From Segniliparus sp051660745 (GTDB lineage Bacteria > Actinomycetota > Actinomycetes > Mycobacteriales > Mycobacteriaceae): a stretch of DNA of 64,000 bases. The DNA lies in NCBI RefSeq assembly GCF_051660745.1, contig NZ_JBOFQF010000028.1, positions 446,790 through 510,789 on the forward strand, in the 5' to 3' direction. The translations under genes and the position numbers were made by a program. How positions within the stretch are numbered: the stretch's first letter is position 1; each line of letters opens with the position of its first letter. Under the pieces are notes generated by a model, which did no database searches, had not been told where the DNA came from, and saw nothing but the letters and a program-made list of their open reading frames with translations. This document shows, piece after piece, positions 16,396-23,976 of the stretch.

Positions 16396-17253
16396 ATGAG
16401 CGCCACAGACACCACGAAGAGCGCCCGAGCGCATGCGCGGGGCCAAGCGGGCCAGATCGCCGAGGCGATGCCGGTGGTCCCCGCGAGCGAGAGCCCCTGG
16501 ACTCCGGAGGGCGTCGAGCCGCAGGCCATGACCTGGGCCGAGACTGTCCCCGGCGGGGGGTACGCCACGAAGGTCCTCGCCCGGGGCACTCGGCTCCGGC
16601 TGACAGACCTCGCTGGCCAGGCCTGCGCGAGCGTCTTGCTGTATCGAGCGGAGGCCCCGTGGGAGCGGCTCAATGTCGCGGACACGGTCAAGGTGCCCTG
16701 GCAGGCCTACCTCGGCGCGGGGCATCCGCTGCTCTCGGACCAAGGACGGCTGTTGGCCACCGTGGTCCTGGACGGCTCCGGGCGGCACGACGCGTTCTGC
16801 GGAGTCTCGACGCGCATGGGGAACGAGGCGAAATACGGCGCGGGCGAGGCTTGGTCGGCGAGCCCGGCGGGCCGGGAGCTGCTCCTTGTGGCGGCGGCCA
16901 AGCATGGGCTCGGACCACGGGACGTCGCGCCCTGCGTCTCCTTCTTCCACGGGGTCGCGGCCCTGGCCGACGGCTCGCTGCGCAGCACGGGCACGGCGGG
17001 GCCGGGGGCCTGCGTCGACCTGCTCCTGCATCTGCCCGTGATCGTGCTGCTGGCGACTGCGCCCCATCCGCTCGACCCGTCGCCGGACTACCGGGCGGGC
17101 CCGGTCCGGGTCCTCGCCTGGGACGCGAGCGAGGAGCTCGACCGGGTTTGGAGCGAGGAGCCCGAGTACGTCCGGGCCGCGCAGAACACCGAAGACGCCT
17201 GGGCCGCGGCGAAGACGGACGCGGCACGGCTGATTGAGAGGACTCGAGCATGA
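16396..17253 (+). CDS. DUF1989 urea-carboxylase-associated protein (carboxyguanidine deiminase-type), long subunit
   Basis: The 285-residue protein carries the DUF1989 pattern: VLARGTRLRLTDLAGQACASVLLYRAEAPWERLNVADTVKVPWQAYLGAGHPLLSDQGRLLATVV, then GRHDAFCGVSTRMGN. Proteins of this family were long called urea amidolyase-associated proteins. Related pairs in guanidine-assimilating bacteria are now known to be the two subunits of carboxyguanidine deiminase, which converts carboxyguanidine to allophanate. An N-terminal extension of about 55 residues distinguishes this subunit from the next. It overlaps the second DUF1989 gene by ATGA. Confidence 0.87.
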   Translation: MSATDTTKSARAHARGQAGQIAEAMPVVPASESPWTPEGVEPQAMTWAETVPGGGYATKVLARGTRLRLTDLAGQACASVLLYRAEAPWERLNVADTVKVPWQAYLGAGHPLLSDQGRLLATVVLDGSGRHDAFCGVSTRMGNEAKYGAGEAWSASPAGRELLLVAAAKHGLGPRDVAPCVSFFHGVAALADGSLRSTGTAGPGACVDLLLHLPVIVLLATAPHPLDPSPDYRAGPVRVLAWDASEELDRVWSEEPEYVRAAQNTEDAWAAAKTDAARLIERTRA

Positions 17254-17876
17254 CTGTCACCGTTGTCTCCGGCCAAACCGTCGTGCTCGACGAAGTCGTG
17301 CCCGCCAGGGCGCCGTGGAGCGCCGTCGTCGCGGCGGGCGACGTGTTGACCATTGTGGACTTGCGCGGCAACCAGGCGGTGGACACGTTGGTCTACGGGG
17401 CGCACGACCACGCGGTCCGGTACAACGCCCAGGCCACGGTGGCGGGCCAGGGCGCGCTCTTCCTCACGGAGGGCAGCGTGCTTCGCGCCGACGACGGCCA
17501 AGCGCTCATGACGATCGTGCTCGACGAGGTCGGCGGGCACGACACCATCGGCGGAGCATGCTCGCGCGAATCCAACACGCTGCGCTACGGGCAGCACACC
17601 AAGCACCAGCACGCGTGCGTGGAGAACTTCCTGCGGGAAGGGGCCAAGCACGGGCTCGGCAAACGGGACCTGGTGTCGAACATCAACTTCTATATGAACG
17701 TCCCGGTGGACGAGGACGGGACGCTCGGGATCGTGGACGGGCGTTCCGCGCCGGGGAAACGGATCTCGTTGCGCGCGGAGCAGGATGTGTTGGTGCTGGT
17801 CTCGAACTGCCCGCAGATCAACAACCCCTGCAACGGGTTCGACCCCACGCCGGTGCGGATGGTGGTGGCCCGATGA
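17250..17876 (+). CDS. DUF1989 urea-carboxylase-associated protein (carboxyguanidine deiminase-type), short subunit
   Basis: The 208-residue partner of the preceding protein has the same fold in a shorter form: AGDVLTIVDLRGNQAVDTLVYGAHDHAVRYNAQATVAGQGALFLTEGSVLRADDGQALMTIV, then GGHDTIGGACSRESNTLRYG. Conserved His and Cys residues (HDT, CSRES, KHQHAC) could bind metal. The pair is expected to form a heteromer that deiminates carboxyguanidine, giving allophanate. Both ends overlap neighbours by ATGA. Confidence 0.87.
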   Translation: MTVTVVSGQTVVLDEVVPARAPWSAVVAAGDVLTIVDLRGNQAVDTLVYGAHDHAVRYNAQATVAGQGALFLTEGSVLRADDGQALMTIVLDEVGGHDTIGGACSRESNTLRYGQHTKHQHACVENFLREGAKHGLGKRDLVSNINFYMNVPVDEDGTLGIVDGRSAPGKRISLRAEQDVLVLVSNCPQINNPCNGFDPTPVRMVVAR

Positions 17877-19903
17877 CGGCGACCGCGCCCGCGCGCGAGC
17901 CGCTGGCCAAGGCCGCGCAGACCATGATGCGCGTGCTCTCGCCCGGCATGCTGACGGCGGTGCAGGACTGGCCGGGACGGATCGGGCACTGGCAGGTCGG
18001 CGTGCCGCCGAGCGGGCCGATGGACGACCTCTCGTTCCGGCTCGGCAACCGGGTGCTCGGCAATCCGGAGGGCGCGCCGGGACTCGAGTCGGTCGTCGTC
18101 GGCCCCAGCGTGACGTTCTCCGAGCCCGCCGTGGTGTGCGTGGCAGGCGCGCCCGCGCCGGTGGCCGTGGATGGCCGGACGGTCCGCCAATGGGAGGCGG
18201 TGCGGGTGCCTGCGGGCGCTGTGCTGTCCATCGGCCGCGCGCAAGGGCCGGGCCTGCGGGTCTACCTGCTCGTCGCGGGCGGGTTCGACGTGCCCGCGTT
18301 CCTCGGCAGCGCGGCCACGTTCACGCTCGGGCAGTTCGGCGGGCACGAGGGCCGTCTCCTCGTCGCGGGCGACGAGCTCCGCATCGGCCCCGCGCCGCAA
18401 GCGCCGGGGCAAGCGCTGGCGGACGGGCTGATCCCCGCGATGACCACTTCGTGGCATCTCGCGGTGGCCGAAGGGCCGCACGGGGCCCCGGAGTTCTTCA
18501 CCCGCGCCGACATCGACCAGCTCTTTGCCACGGACTACGAGGTGCATTTCAATTCCGACCGCACCGGGGTGCGGCTGATCGGCCCGAAACCGAGATGGGC
18601 GCGAGCCGACGGCGGCGAGGCGGGGCTGCATCCGTCGAACATCCACGACACCGCGTACATGGTGGGCGCGCTGGACTTCACCGGGGACACCCCGATCCTC
18701 CTCGGCCCGGACGGGCCGAGCCTCGGCGGTTTTGTCTGCCCGGTGACCGTGACCGCCGCCGACCGTTGGAAGCTCGGCCAGCTCAAGGCCGGAGACACGG
18801 TGCGGTTCGTGCCGGTCAGGGCGCAGCAGGCGGCCTCGCCGCGTTCGCTCGGGCCTGCGCGGCGGGCTTCGTGGTCGGCGGTGTTCTCGTCACGGGGCGA
18901 CGGCGACGACGGGGTGCTGGCCCGCAGGGAGGGGCAAGGCGGGCGCCCGGAGGTCACCTATCGGCGCAGCGGCGAGCGCGCCGTGCTGGTCGAGTACGGT
19001 CCGATGCTGCTGGATCTGGCGCTGCGCGCCAGGGTCCACCTCCTGCACCAGCGGCTGCTGTCCGCCAGCATGCCGGGACTGGTCGAGCTCGTCCCCGGCA
19101 TCAGGTCGCTGCAGATCCAGACAGACCCCGAGAAGCTGCCGACGTCGAAGCTCTTGGCGCAGCTCGCCGAGTTGGAGGACAGTCTTGAGGACGCCGAAGG
19201 GCTGGTGCTGCCGAGCCGCTCGGTGTCGCTGCCGCTGTCCTGGGACGACCCTTCTGCGCGCGAGGCGATGGAGCGCTACCGGCACGGGGTCCGCGCGGAG
19301 GCCCCATGGCTGCCGTGGAACATCGAGTTCATCCGGCGGATCAACGGCCTCGACTCGACAGCGGACGTGCGGAGCATCCTGTTCGACGCCTCGTATCTGG
19401 TGCTCGGGCTCGGCGACGTCTATCTGGGGGCTCCGGTCGCGACGCCGACCGACCCCCGCCACCGCCTCGTGACCACGAAATACAACCCGGCCCGCACGTG
19501 GACGCCGGAAAACGCCGTCGGGATCGGCGGCGCGTACCTGTGCGTCTACGGCATGGAGGGCCCCGGCGGCTACCAGCTGGTCGGCCGGACCGTCCAGATG
19601 TGGAACCACCGCCACCCCGAGCCCGCCGGGCGGTTCGAGCCCGGCGTCCCGTGGCTCTTGCGGTTCTTCGACCGGATCAGCTGGCGCCCGGTCAGCGCCG
19701 AGGAGCTCGCGGACTTGCGCGCGGATCTCGCCGCTGGCCGAGGCGACGGCGGCGTGCGGATCGAGGAGGGCAGTTTCTCGCTGGCCGAGCACCGAGGGTT
19801 CCTCGCCGAGCAGGCGGAGTCCATCGACGCGTTCCAGATCCGGCAGCGCGCCGCATTCCAGGCCGAGCGCGAGGCGTGGTCCAGAGCGGGGGAGTTCGCA
19901 TGA
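17873..19903 (+). CDS. Carboxyltransferase part of urea/guanidine carboxylase, without biotin carboxylase or BCCP
   Basis: The 676-residue protein starts directly in the KipA/PxpC-like (AHS2) domain (MRVLSPGMLTAVQDWPGRIGHWQVGVPPSGPMDDLSFRLGNRV, residues about 18-320). It continues into the KipI/PxpB-like (AHS1) domain (YRRSGERAVLVEYGPMLLDLALRARV onward, residues about 360-640). Full urea or guanidine carboxylases have about 1,200 residues, with an ATP-grasp biotin carboxylase before and a biotinyl domain after this part. Neither is present here or elsewhere in the window. The ATGA start is firm, so the N-terminal domain is not lost through start misassignment. It may work with a BC/BCCP subunit encoded elsewhere, or catalyse a biotin-independent reaction like the PxpBC oxoprolinase. 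Confidence 0.88.
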   Translation: MTATAPAREPLAKAAQTMMRVLSPGMLTAVQDWPGRIGHWQVGVPPSGPMDDLSFRLGNRVLGNPEGAPGLESVVVGPSVTFSEPAVVCVAGAPAPVAVDGRTVRQWEAVRVPAGAVLSIGRAQGPGLRVYLLVAGGFDVPAFLGSAATFTLGQFGGHEGRLLVAGDELRIGPAPQAPGQALADGLIPAMTTSWHLAVAEGPHGAPEFFTRADIDQLFATDYEVHFNSDRTGVRLIGPKPRWARADGGEAGLHPSNIHDTAYMVGALDFTGDTPILLGPDGPSLGGFVCPVTVTAADRWKLGQLKAGDTVRFVPVRAQQAASPRSLGPARRASWSAVFSSRGDGDDGVLARREGQGGRPEVTYRRSGERAVLVEYGPMLLDLALRARVHLLHQRLLSASMPGLVELVPGIRSLQIQTDPEKLPTSKLLAQLAELEDSLEDAEGLVLPSRSVSLPLSWDDPSAREAMERYRHGVRAEAPWLPWNIEFIRRINGLDSTADVRSILFDASYLVLGLGDVYLGAPVATPTDPRHRLVTTKYNPARTWTPENAVGIGGAYLCVYGMEGPGGYQLVGRTVQMWNHRHPEPAGRFEPGVPWLLRFFDRISWRPVSAEELADLRADLAAGRGDGGVRIEEGSFSLAEHRGFLAEQAESIDAFQIRQRAAFQAEREAWSRAGEFA

Positions 19904-21567
19904 GCATCGGAGTTCACACGAGTCGGAGAGCAGCAGCGGCGTACGAGCGGATCGCGGAGGTCGACCGCCCGGAGATTTGGACGGCGTTGCGCCCGCAGGA
20001 AGAGGTCGAGCGCGATGTCGCGGCCGCCTCGGGGCCGTTGGCCGGGCTCCTGCTGGCGGTGAAGGACAATGTCGACGTCGCGGGGCTGCCCACGACGGCG
20101 GGGTGCCCCGCCTACGCCTACCGGCCCGAGGCCGACGCGCCCGTCGTGGCGGCGCTCCGCGCGGCAGGGGCGACGGTGCTCGGGAAGACGAACCTCGACC
20201 AGTTCGCCACCGGCTTAGTCGGCGTCCGCAGCCCGTACGGGGCAGTGCGCGACGCGCGCCGCCCCGACCGCGTCTCCGGCGGCTCGTCCTCCGGCTCCGC
20301 CGTCGCGGTGGCGCTCGGCCTTGCGGACATCGCCATCGGCACGGACACGGCGGGCTCCGGGCGCGTGCCCGCGGGCCTGCAGGGGATCGTCGGCGTCAAG
20401 CCCACTGTCGGGGTGGTCTCCACGGCAGGCGTGGTCCCCGCGTGCCGCTCCTACGACTGCGTCACGGTCTTCGCCCGGACGGTCGTCTCCGCGAACACCG
20501 CGATGGCCGCGATGGCGCGGGCGGGCGGGCGCCCGTGGCCGGAGTCGCGCCGCCTCGCCGCGCCCGCGAGGCCGAGGATCGCCGTGCCCCGCGAGCTCGT
20601 GGGGTTGGACGCGCAGTGGCGGGAGGCGTTCCACGCCGCCGTGGCGCGGATCCCAGACGTCGAGGTCGAGGCGGTCGACCTCGGCCCGTTCCTCGAAGCG
20701 GCGCGGCTGCTCTACGACGGCGGCCTGGTCGCGGAGCGATACGACGCGGTGGGCGAGTTCGTCGAGGCGCACTGGGACGAATGCGACCCGACAGTGCGGG
20801 GCATCGTGTCCCGCGCGAAATCCGTCAGCGCCGCCGAGCTGCTCGCCGACCGGGAGCGCGTGGCCCGGCTCCGGGAGCGCTCGATGGGATCGTTGGAGGG
20901 CTTCGACGCGCTCGTCGTGCCGACCGCTCCTTGCCATCCCACGATCGCGCAGGTGCTGGCCGATCCGCTCGGCGTGAACTCGGCCATGGGCGTGTACACG
21001 AATTTCTGCAACCTCTTCGACATGTGCGCCGCCTCGGTCCCCGCAGGCGTCGCGGGCCCGGCGGACGACGTCGCCCAGTTCGGGGTGACCGTGCTCGGGC
21101 GGGCCTTCGACGACGCCGCCGTCCTCGACATTGCCGCACGGCTGACTGGGGAGCGGGTCGATGCGCCCTGGACCCCGGCTGGGGCGCAGCTCGTCGTCTT
21201 CGGCGCGCATTTGCGCGGCATGCCGTTGGAGCACCAGCTGATCGGCCTCGGGGCGCGATGGGCTGGCGAGGTTCGGACGGCGGCGTGCTATCGGCTGAAG
21301 TCGTTGGACACCACGCCGCCCAAGCCTGGACTGGTCCGGGTCGCGGACGGCGGAGCGAGCGTGCTCGGCGAGCGGTGGCTCTTGACCCCGGCGGCTCTGG
21401 GGCGTTTCCTCTCGGACCTCCCGAGCCCGATGCTGCTCGGCTCTGTGCTGTTGGAGGACGGCTCCTGGGCCACGGGCTTCGGCTGCGAGGCCGTGGCGGC
21501 GGCGGACGCCGAGGACATCACGCGGTTCGGCGGGTGGCGCGACGCGGTCGCCGCAGGAGCGCTCTAG
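19900..21567 (+). CDS. atzF: Allophanate hydrolase
   Basis: The 555-residue protein has the amidase-signature domain with the Ser-cisSer-Lys triad visible: Lys55 (AVKDNVDVAG), the GGSSSGS loop at residues 127-133, and the nucleophile Ser153 in GTDTAGSGRVPAG. The C-terminal part (residues about 430-555: VVFGAHLRGMPLEHQLIGLGARW ... TPPKPGLVRV) matches the second allophanate hydrolase domain, which completes the conversion to CO2 and ammonia. It is the last enzyme of urea or guanidine assimilation. The start overlaps the carboxyltransferase gene by ATGA. The N-terminus is slightly shorter than in typical AtzF. Confidence 0.9.
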   Translation: MSIGVHTSRRAAAAYERIAEVDRPEIWTALRPQEEVERDVAAASGPLAGLLLAVKDNVDVAGLPTTAGCPAYAYRPEADAPVVAALRAAGATVLGKTNLDQFATGLVGVRSPYGAVRDARRPDRVSGGSSSGSAVAVALGLADIAIGTDTAGSGRVPAGLQGIVGVKPTVGVVSTAGVVPACRSYDCVTVFARTVVSANTAMAAMARAGGRPWPESRRLAAPARPRIAVPRELVGLDAQWREAFHAAVARIPDVEVEAVDLGPFLEAARLLYDGGLVAERYDAVGEFVEAHWDECDPTVRGIVSRAKSVSAAELLADRERVARLRERSMGSLEGFDALVVPTAPCHPTIAQVLADPLGVNSAMGVYTNFCNLFDMCAASVPAGVAGPADDVAQFGVTVLGRAFDDAAVLDIAARLTGERVDAPWTPAGAQLVVFGAHLRGMPLEHQLIGLGARWAGEVRTAACYRLKSLDTTPPKPGLVRVADGGASVLGERWLLTPAALGRFLSDLPSPMLLGSVLLEDGSWATGFGCEAVAAADAEDITRFGGWRDAVAAGAL

Positions 21568-21577
21568 GCTGATACGC

Positions 21578-22279
21578 ATGGGCGCTGAAGGTATCGGCAC
21601 GGAACGCATGAGGACCCCCGGCAGGCCGCGTCTGAGCGCTTTGCCCCGGCGCGGCGAGACCGCCCGCGAGGAGATCCTCGACGTGGCGGCAGAATTGTTC
21701 ACCACCGAGGGCTACGGCAGCGTGTCGACTCGGAAGATCGCCGAGCTCGCGGGCTTCCGGCAGGCTTCGCTCTACCACTACTTCGACTCGAAAGAGGACA
21801 TCCTGACGGCTCTGCTCGGCCAGACGGTCGACGTGGCGGTCGCATTGGCGGAGCGCTTGGCGGGCCGGGAGGAGCCCGCGCCCGTGCGGCTGTACGCCTT
21901 GGCGTTCAGCGATAGCGCCCAATTGGGCAGTAGCAGATGGAACCTCGGCGCGCTCTACCTCTTGCCGGAGGTGCGCGGCGAACGCTTCGCGGCATTCCAC
22001 GCCAAACGGGCCGTGCTGCGCGGCCGCTACGAGGCGCTCGCGCTGGAGGCAGCCGCAGAGTCTGGCTGCCCGGTCGACATGTGCCGCCTGCCGTTCCGGT
22101 TGGTGGAGTCGGTGATCATCACGAGAGGGGACTTCGCCAACGGGCCCCAGCCGTCTGGCGGGCCGGGGATGTCGCCAGAGCTGATCGCCGACGCCGTGTT
22201 GCGGATGTTGGGCTGTTCGGGCGGGCTCGCGCCCATCCGAGCGCAGGCGCTCGCGCTGCTCGACGCGCTCATCGCCTAG
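21578..22279 (+). CDS. TetR-family regulator, likely of the nitrogen cluster
   Basis: The 233-residue protein has an N-terminal TetR helix-turn-helix: ETAREEILDVAAELFTTEGYGSVSTRKIAELAGFRQASLYHYFDSKEDILTAL. The ligand-binding domain carries no recognisable specificity signature. It begins 10 bases after the allophanate hydrolase gene and is probably co-transcribed, which makes it the leading candidate for binding the three TTTC-N12-GAAA operators. Translation may start at 21578 or at the ATG at 21608. Its stop codon interlocks with that of the convergent TetR gene (CTAG, 22276-22279). Confidence 0.88.
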   Translation: MGAEGIGTERMRTPGRPRLSALPRRGETAREEILDVAAELFTTEGYGSVSTRKIAELAGFRQASLYHYFDSKEDILTALLGQTVDVAVALAERLAGREEPAPVRLYALAFSDSAQLGSSRWNLGALYLLPEVRGERFAAFHAKRAVLRGRYEALALEAAAESGCPVDMCRLPFRLVESVIITRGDFANGPQPSGGPGMSPELIADAVLRMLGCSGGLAPIRAQALALLDALIA

Positions 22280-22935
22280 CTCCTCGCTTCGGCCTCGCGG
22301 GTGTTCTCGCTCTCGGCTTCGATCTGCGCGGTGACGAACTCGATGAGGTCGTGGGTCATGTCGGCGATCTTCCGGGTGGCGAGGGAGGGGTCGACCGCGC
22401 GCTGGACGCTGAGCCCGATCCCGGTGCTGAGCACGAGGTCCGCCGCGTCTTCGAGGAGCTTGCTGATCGAGGCCTCGTCCGAGTCGAAGCCGAGATCGGC
22501 GACCGCGTCGCGCAGCGCGACGGCGATCGTCCGATGCGCGTCCGCCCGGAGTTCGACGATTTTTTGCGCCAGGCGCGGGTCGTGCCGCGACAGCACGACG
22601 AACTCGAATTCGAGCATGGTCCAGCCGATGTCGCCGAGGCTTGTGTCGAGCCACTTCGTCAAAGCCGACAAACGCCCGTCGAGAGTCTCCCCGCCGTGGA
22701 GGACGGCCTCGACCTCGGCTGTCTTCTCGCGGTGGATCAGGTCGAGCACCTCGCCGCACAGCGTCGGCTTGTCGGGGAAGTTCGAGTAGACCGCGCCTTT
22801 CGAGTACCCGGCGTCCTCGGCGATGTCCTCCAAGGTCGTCGCGGCGTATCCCGTCGCAAGGAACCGCGCCTTGGCGGCTTGGAGCAGCTCGGCCCTGGTC
22901 TGGGCCTGTCGTTCGGACCTGGTCAATCGAGGCAT
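22276..22935 (-). CDS. TetR-family regulator, divergent from SDR/BVMO genes
   Basis: The 219-residue protein has a TetR DNA-binding domain (RAELLQAAKARFLATGYAATTLEDIAEDAGYSKGAVYSNFPDKPTLCGEVL) and a helical C-terminal domain of the AcrR-like type. It is divergently transcribed from the dehydrogenase/monooxygenase pair and shares a 150-base promoter region with it, the usual arrangement for a local repressor. Its inducer is unknown; a ketone or steroid-like substrate of the neighbouring monooxygenase is plausible. Confidence 0.9.
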   Translation of the reverse strand: MPRLTRSERQAQTRAELLQAAKARFLATGYAATTLEDIAEDAGYSKGAVYSNFPDKPTLCGEVLDLIHREKTAEVEAVLHGGETLDGRLSALTKWLDTSLGDIGWTMLEFEFVVLSRHDPRLAQKIVELRADAHRTIAVALRDAVADLGFDSDEASISKLLEDAADLVLSTGIGLSVQRAVDPSLATRKIADMTHDLIEFVTAQIEAESENTREAEARS

Positions 22936-22965
22936 ACGCAGATGGTAGCCGGTGTGGGGAGACTA

Positions 22966-22994
22966 TTGACATTCTAAGAGTATCTGAATACCAT
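22966..22994 (+). promoter_or_regulatory. Sigma-70-type promoter with overlapping inverted repeat
   Basis: TTGACA (22966-22971) and TACCAT (22989-22994) are separated by 17 bases, a good housekeeping promoter reading toward the dehydrogenase gene. The inverted repeat GTAT-CTGA-ATAC (22980-22991) overlaps the spacer and -10 element, a natural position for repression by the divergent TetR protein. Confidence 0.55.
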
Positions 22995-23085
22995 TAGACT
23001 CCGTGAGTGTCGGCTATCTGGCTGGCGAGTAGTGTGAGTCATGCGCGCAACAGCGCGCAGAACGCGGGCCCGAGGAGGTCGTGCT

Positions 23086-23976
23086 GTGGTCAAGAGGGCA
23101 AAACCTATCCAGCCGGATGGCGCGGTGGTGGTGATCACCGGAGCCGCGCGGGGCATCGGCAGGGCCGCGGCCGAGCTGCTCGCCTCGCTCGGCTCGACGG
23201 TGTGGATCGGCGACGTGGACGCCGATGTGGCGGCGGAGGCCGCAGCGGCGATCTCCGGCAAGCACGGAGCCATCGTGCGCAGCGCGCACCTCGATGTGAC
23301 CAGCCCCGAGTCGTGGCACGCGTTCGTCTCGGCGGTCAACGAGGTGAGCGGCCCGATCGACGTGCTGGTGAACAACGCGGGCGTGATGCCGCTCGGCGCG
23401 TTCGAGCAGGAGCCATGGGCCACCACCGATCTGATCCTCGACGTGAACGTGCGGGGCGTGCTGGCCGGGATGCGGGCAGTCCTTCCCAGTATGCTCGCGC
23501 GCGGCCACGGCCACATCGTCAACGTGGCCTCGCTGTTCGGCGTCGTCGTCGCCCCGGGCGCGGTCACCTACAACGCGAGCAAGTTCGCGGCGGTCGGCCT
23601 CTCGCTCGCCGCCCGCGCCGAGTACCGGGGCACGGGGGTCACCGTTTCCACGATCCTTCCTTCTGCGGTGAACACCGAGCTCGCCTCCGGGGCCGCGATG
23701 CCGTTGAGCAGCCTCTTGAAGGTGGAGCCGGAGGACGTGGCGAAAGCGATCGCCGCGACGTTGCGCCACCGGCGGGCCCGCGCCTCCGTCCCCGGCTGGC
23801 TCTTCTACCCGGCCTCGCTCCTCGCTTTCTTGCCGGAGGCGGTCGTGAACTTCGGCAGGCGCATCATCGACGACCGGAGGACGCTCAAGACCGACCCCGT
23901 GGGGAGGCGCGCCTACCAGGAACGGATCGACCGCCAGGCGGGCAAGCACGCCGCAGAGACAGGAGAGCTCCGATGA
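23086..23976 (+). CDS. Short-chain dehydrogenase/reductase
   Basis: The 296-residue protein is a classical SDR. It has the cofactor motif TGAARGIG near the N-terminus, NNAG in the middle, and catalytic Ser149, Tyr162 and Lys166 (NVASLFG, YNASK). The GTG at 23086 has GAGGAGG seven bases upstream, better than an ATG 45 bases earlier. Asp in WIGDVDAD after the second strand suggests NAD+ preference. Its stop overlaps the monooxygenase start by ATGA. It probably converts an alcohol to the ketone oxidised by the following Baeyer-Villiger enzyme, or reduces such a ketone. Confidence 0.9.
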   Translation: MVKRAKPIQPDGAVVVITGAARGIGRAAAELLASLGSTVWIGDVDADVAAEAAAAISGKHGAIVRSAHLDVTSPESWHAFVSAVNEVSGPIDVLVNNAGVMPLGAFEQEPWATTDLILDVNVRGVLAGMRAVLPSMLARGHGHIVNVASLFGVVVAPGAVTYNASKFAAVGLSLAARAEYRGTGVTVSTILPSAVNTELASGAAMPLSSLLKVEPEDVAKAIAATLRHRRARASVPGWLFYPASLLAFLPEAVVNFGRRIIDDRRTLKTDPVGRRAYQERIDRQAGKHAAETGELR

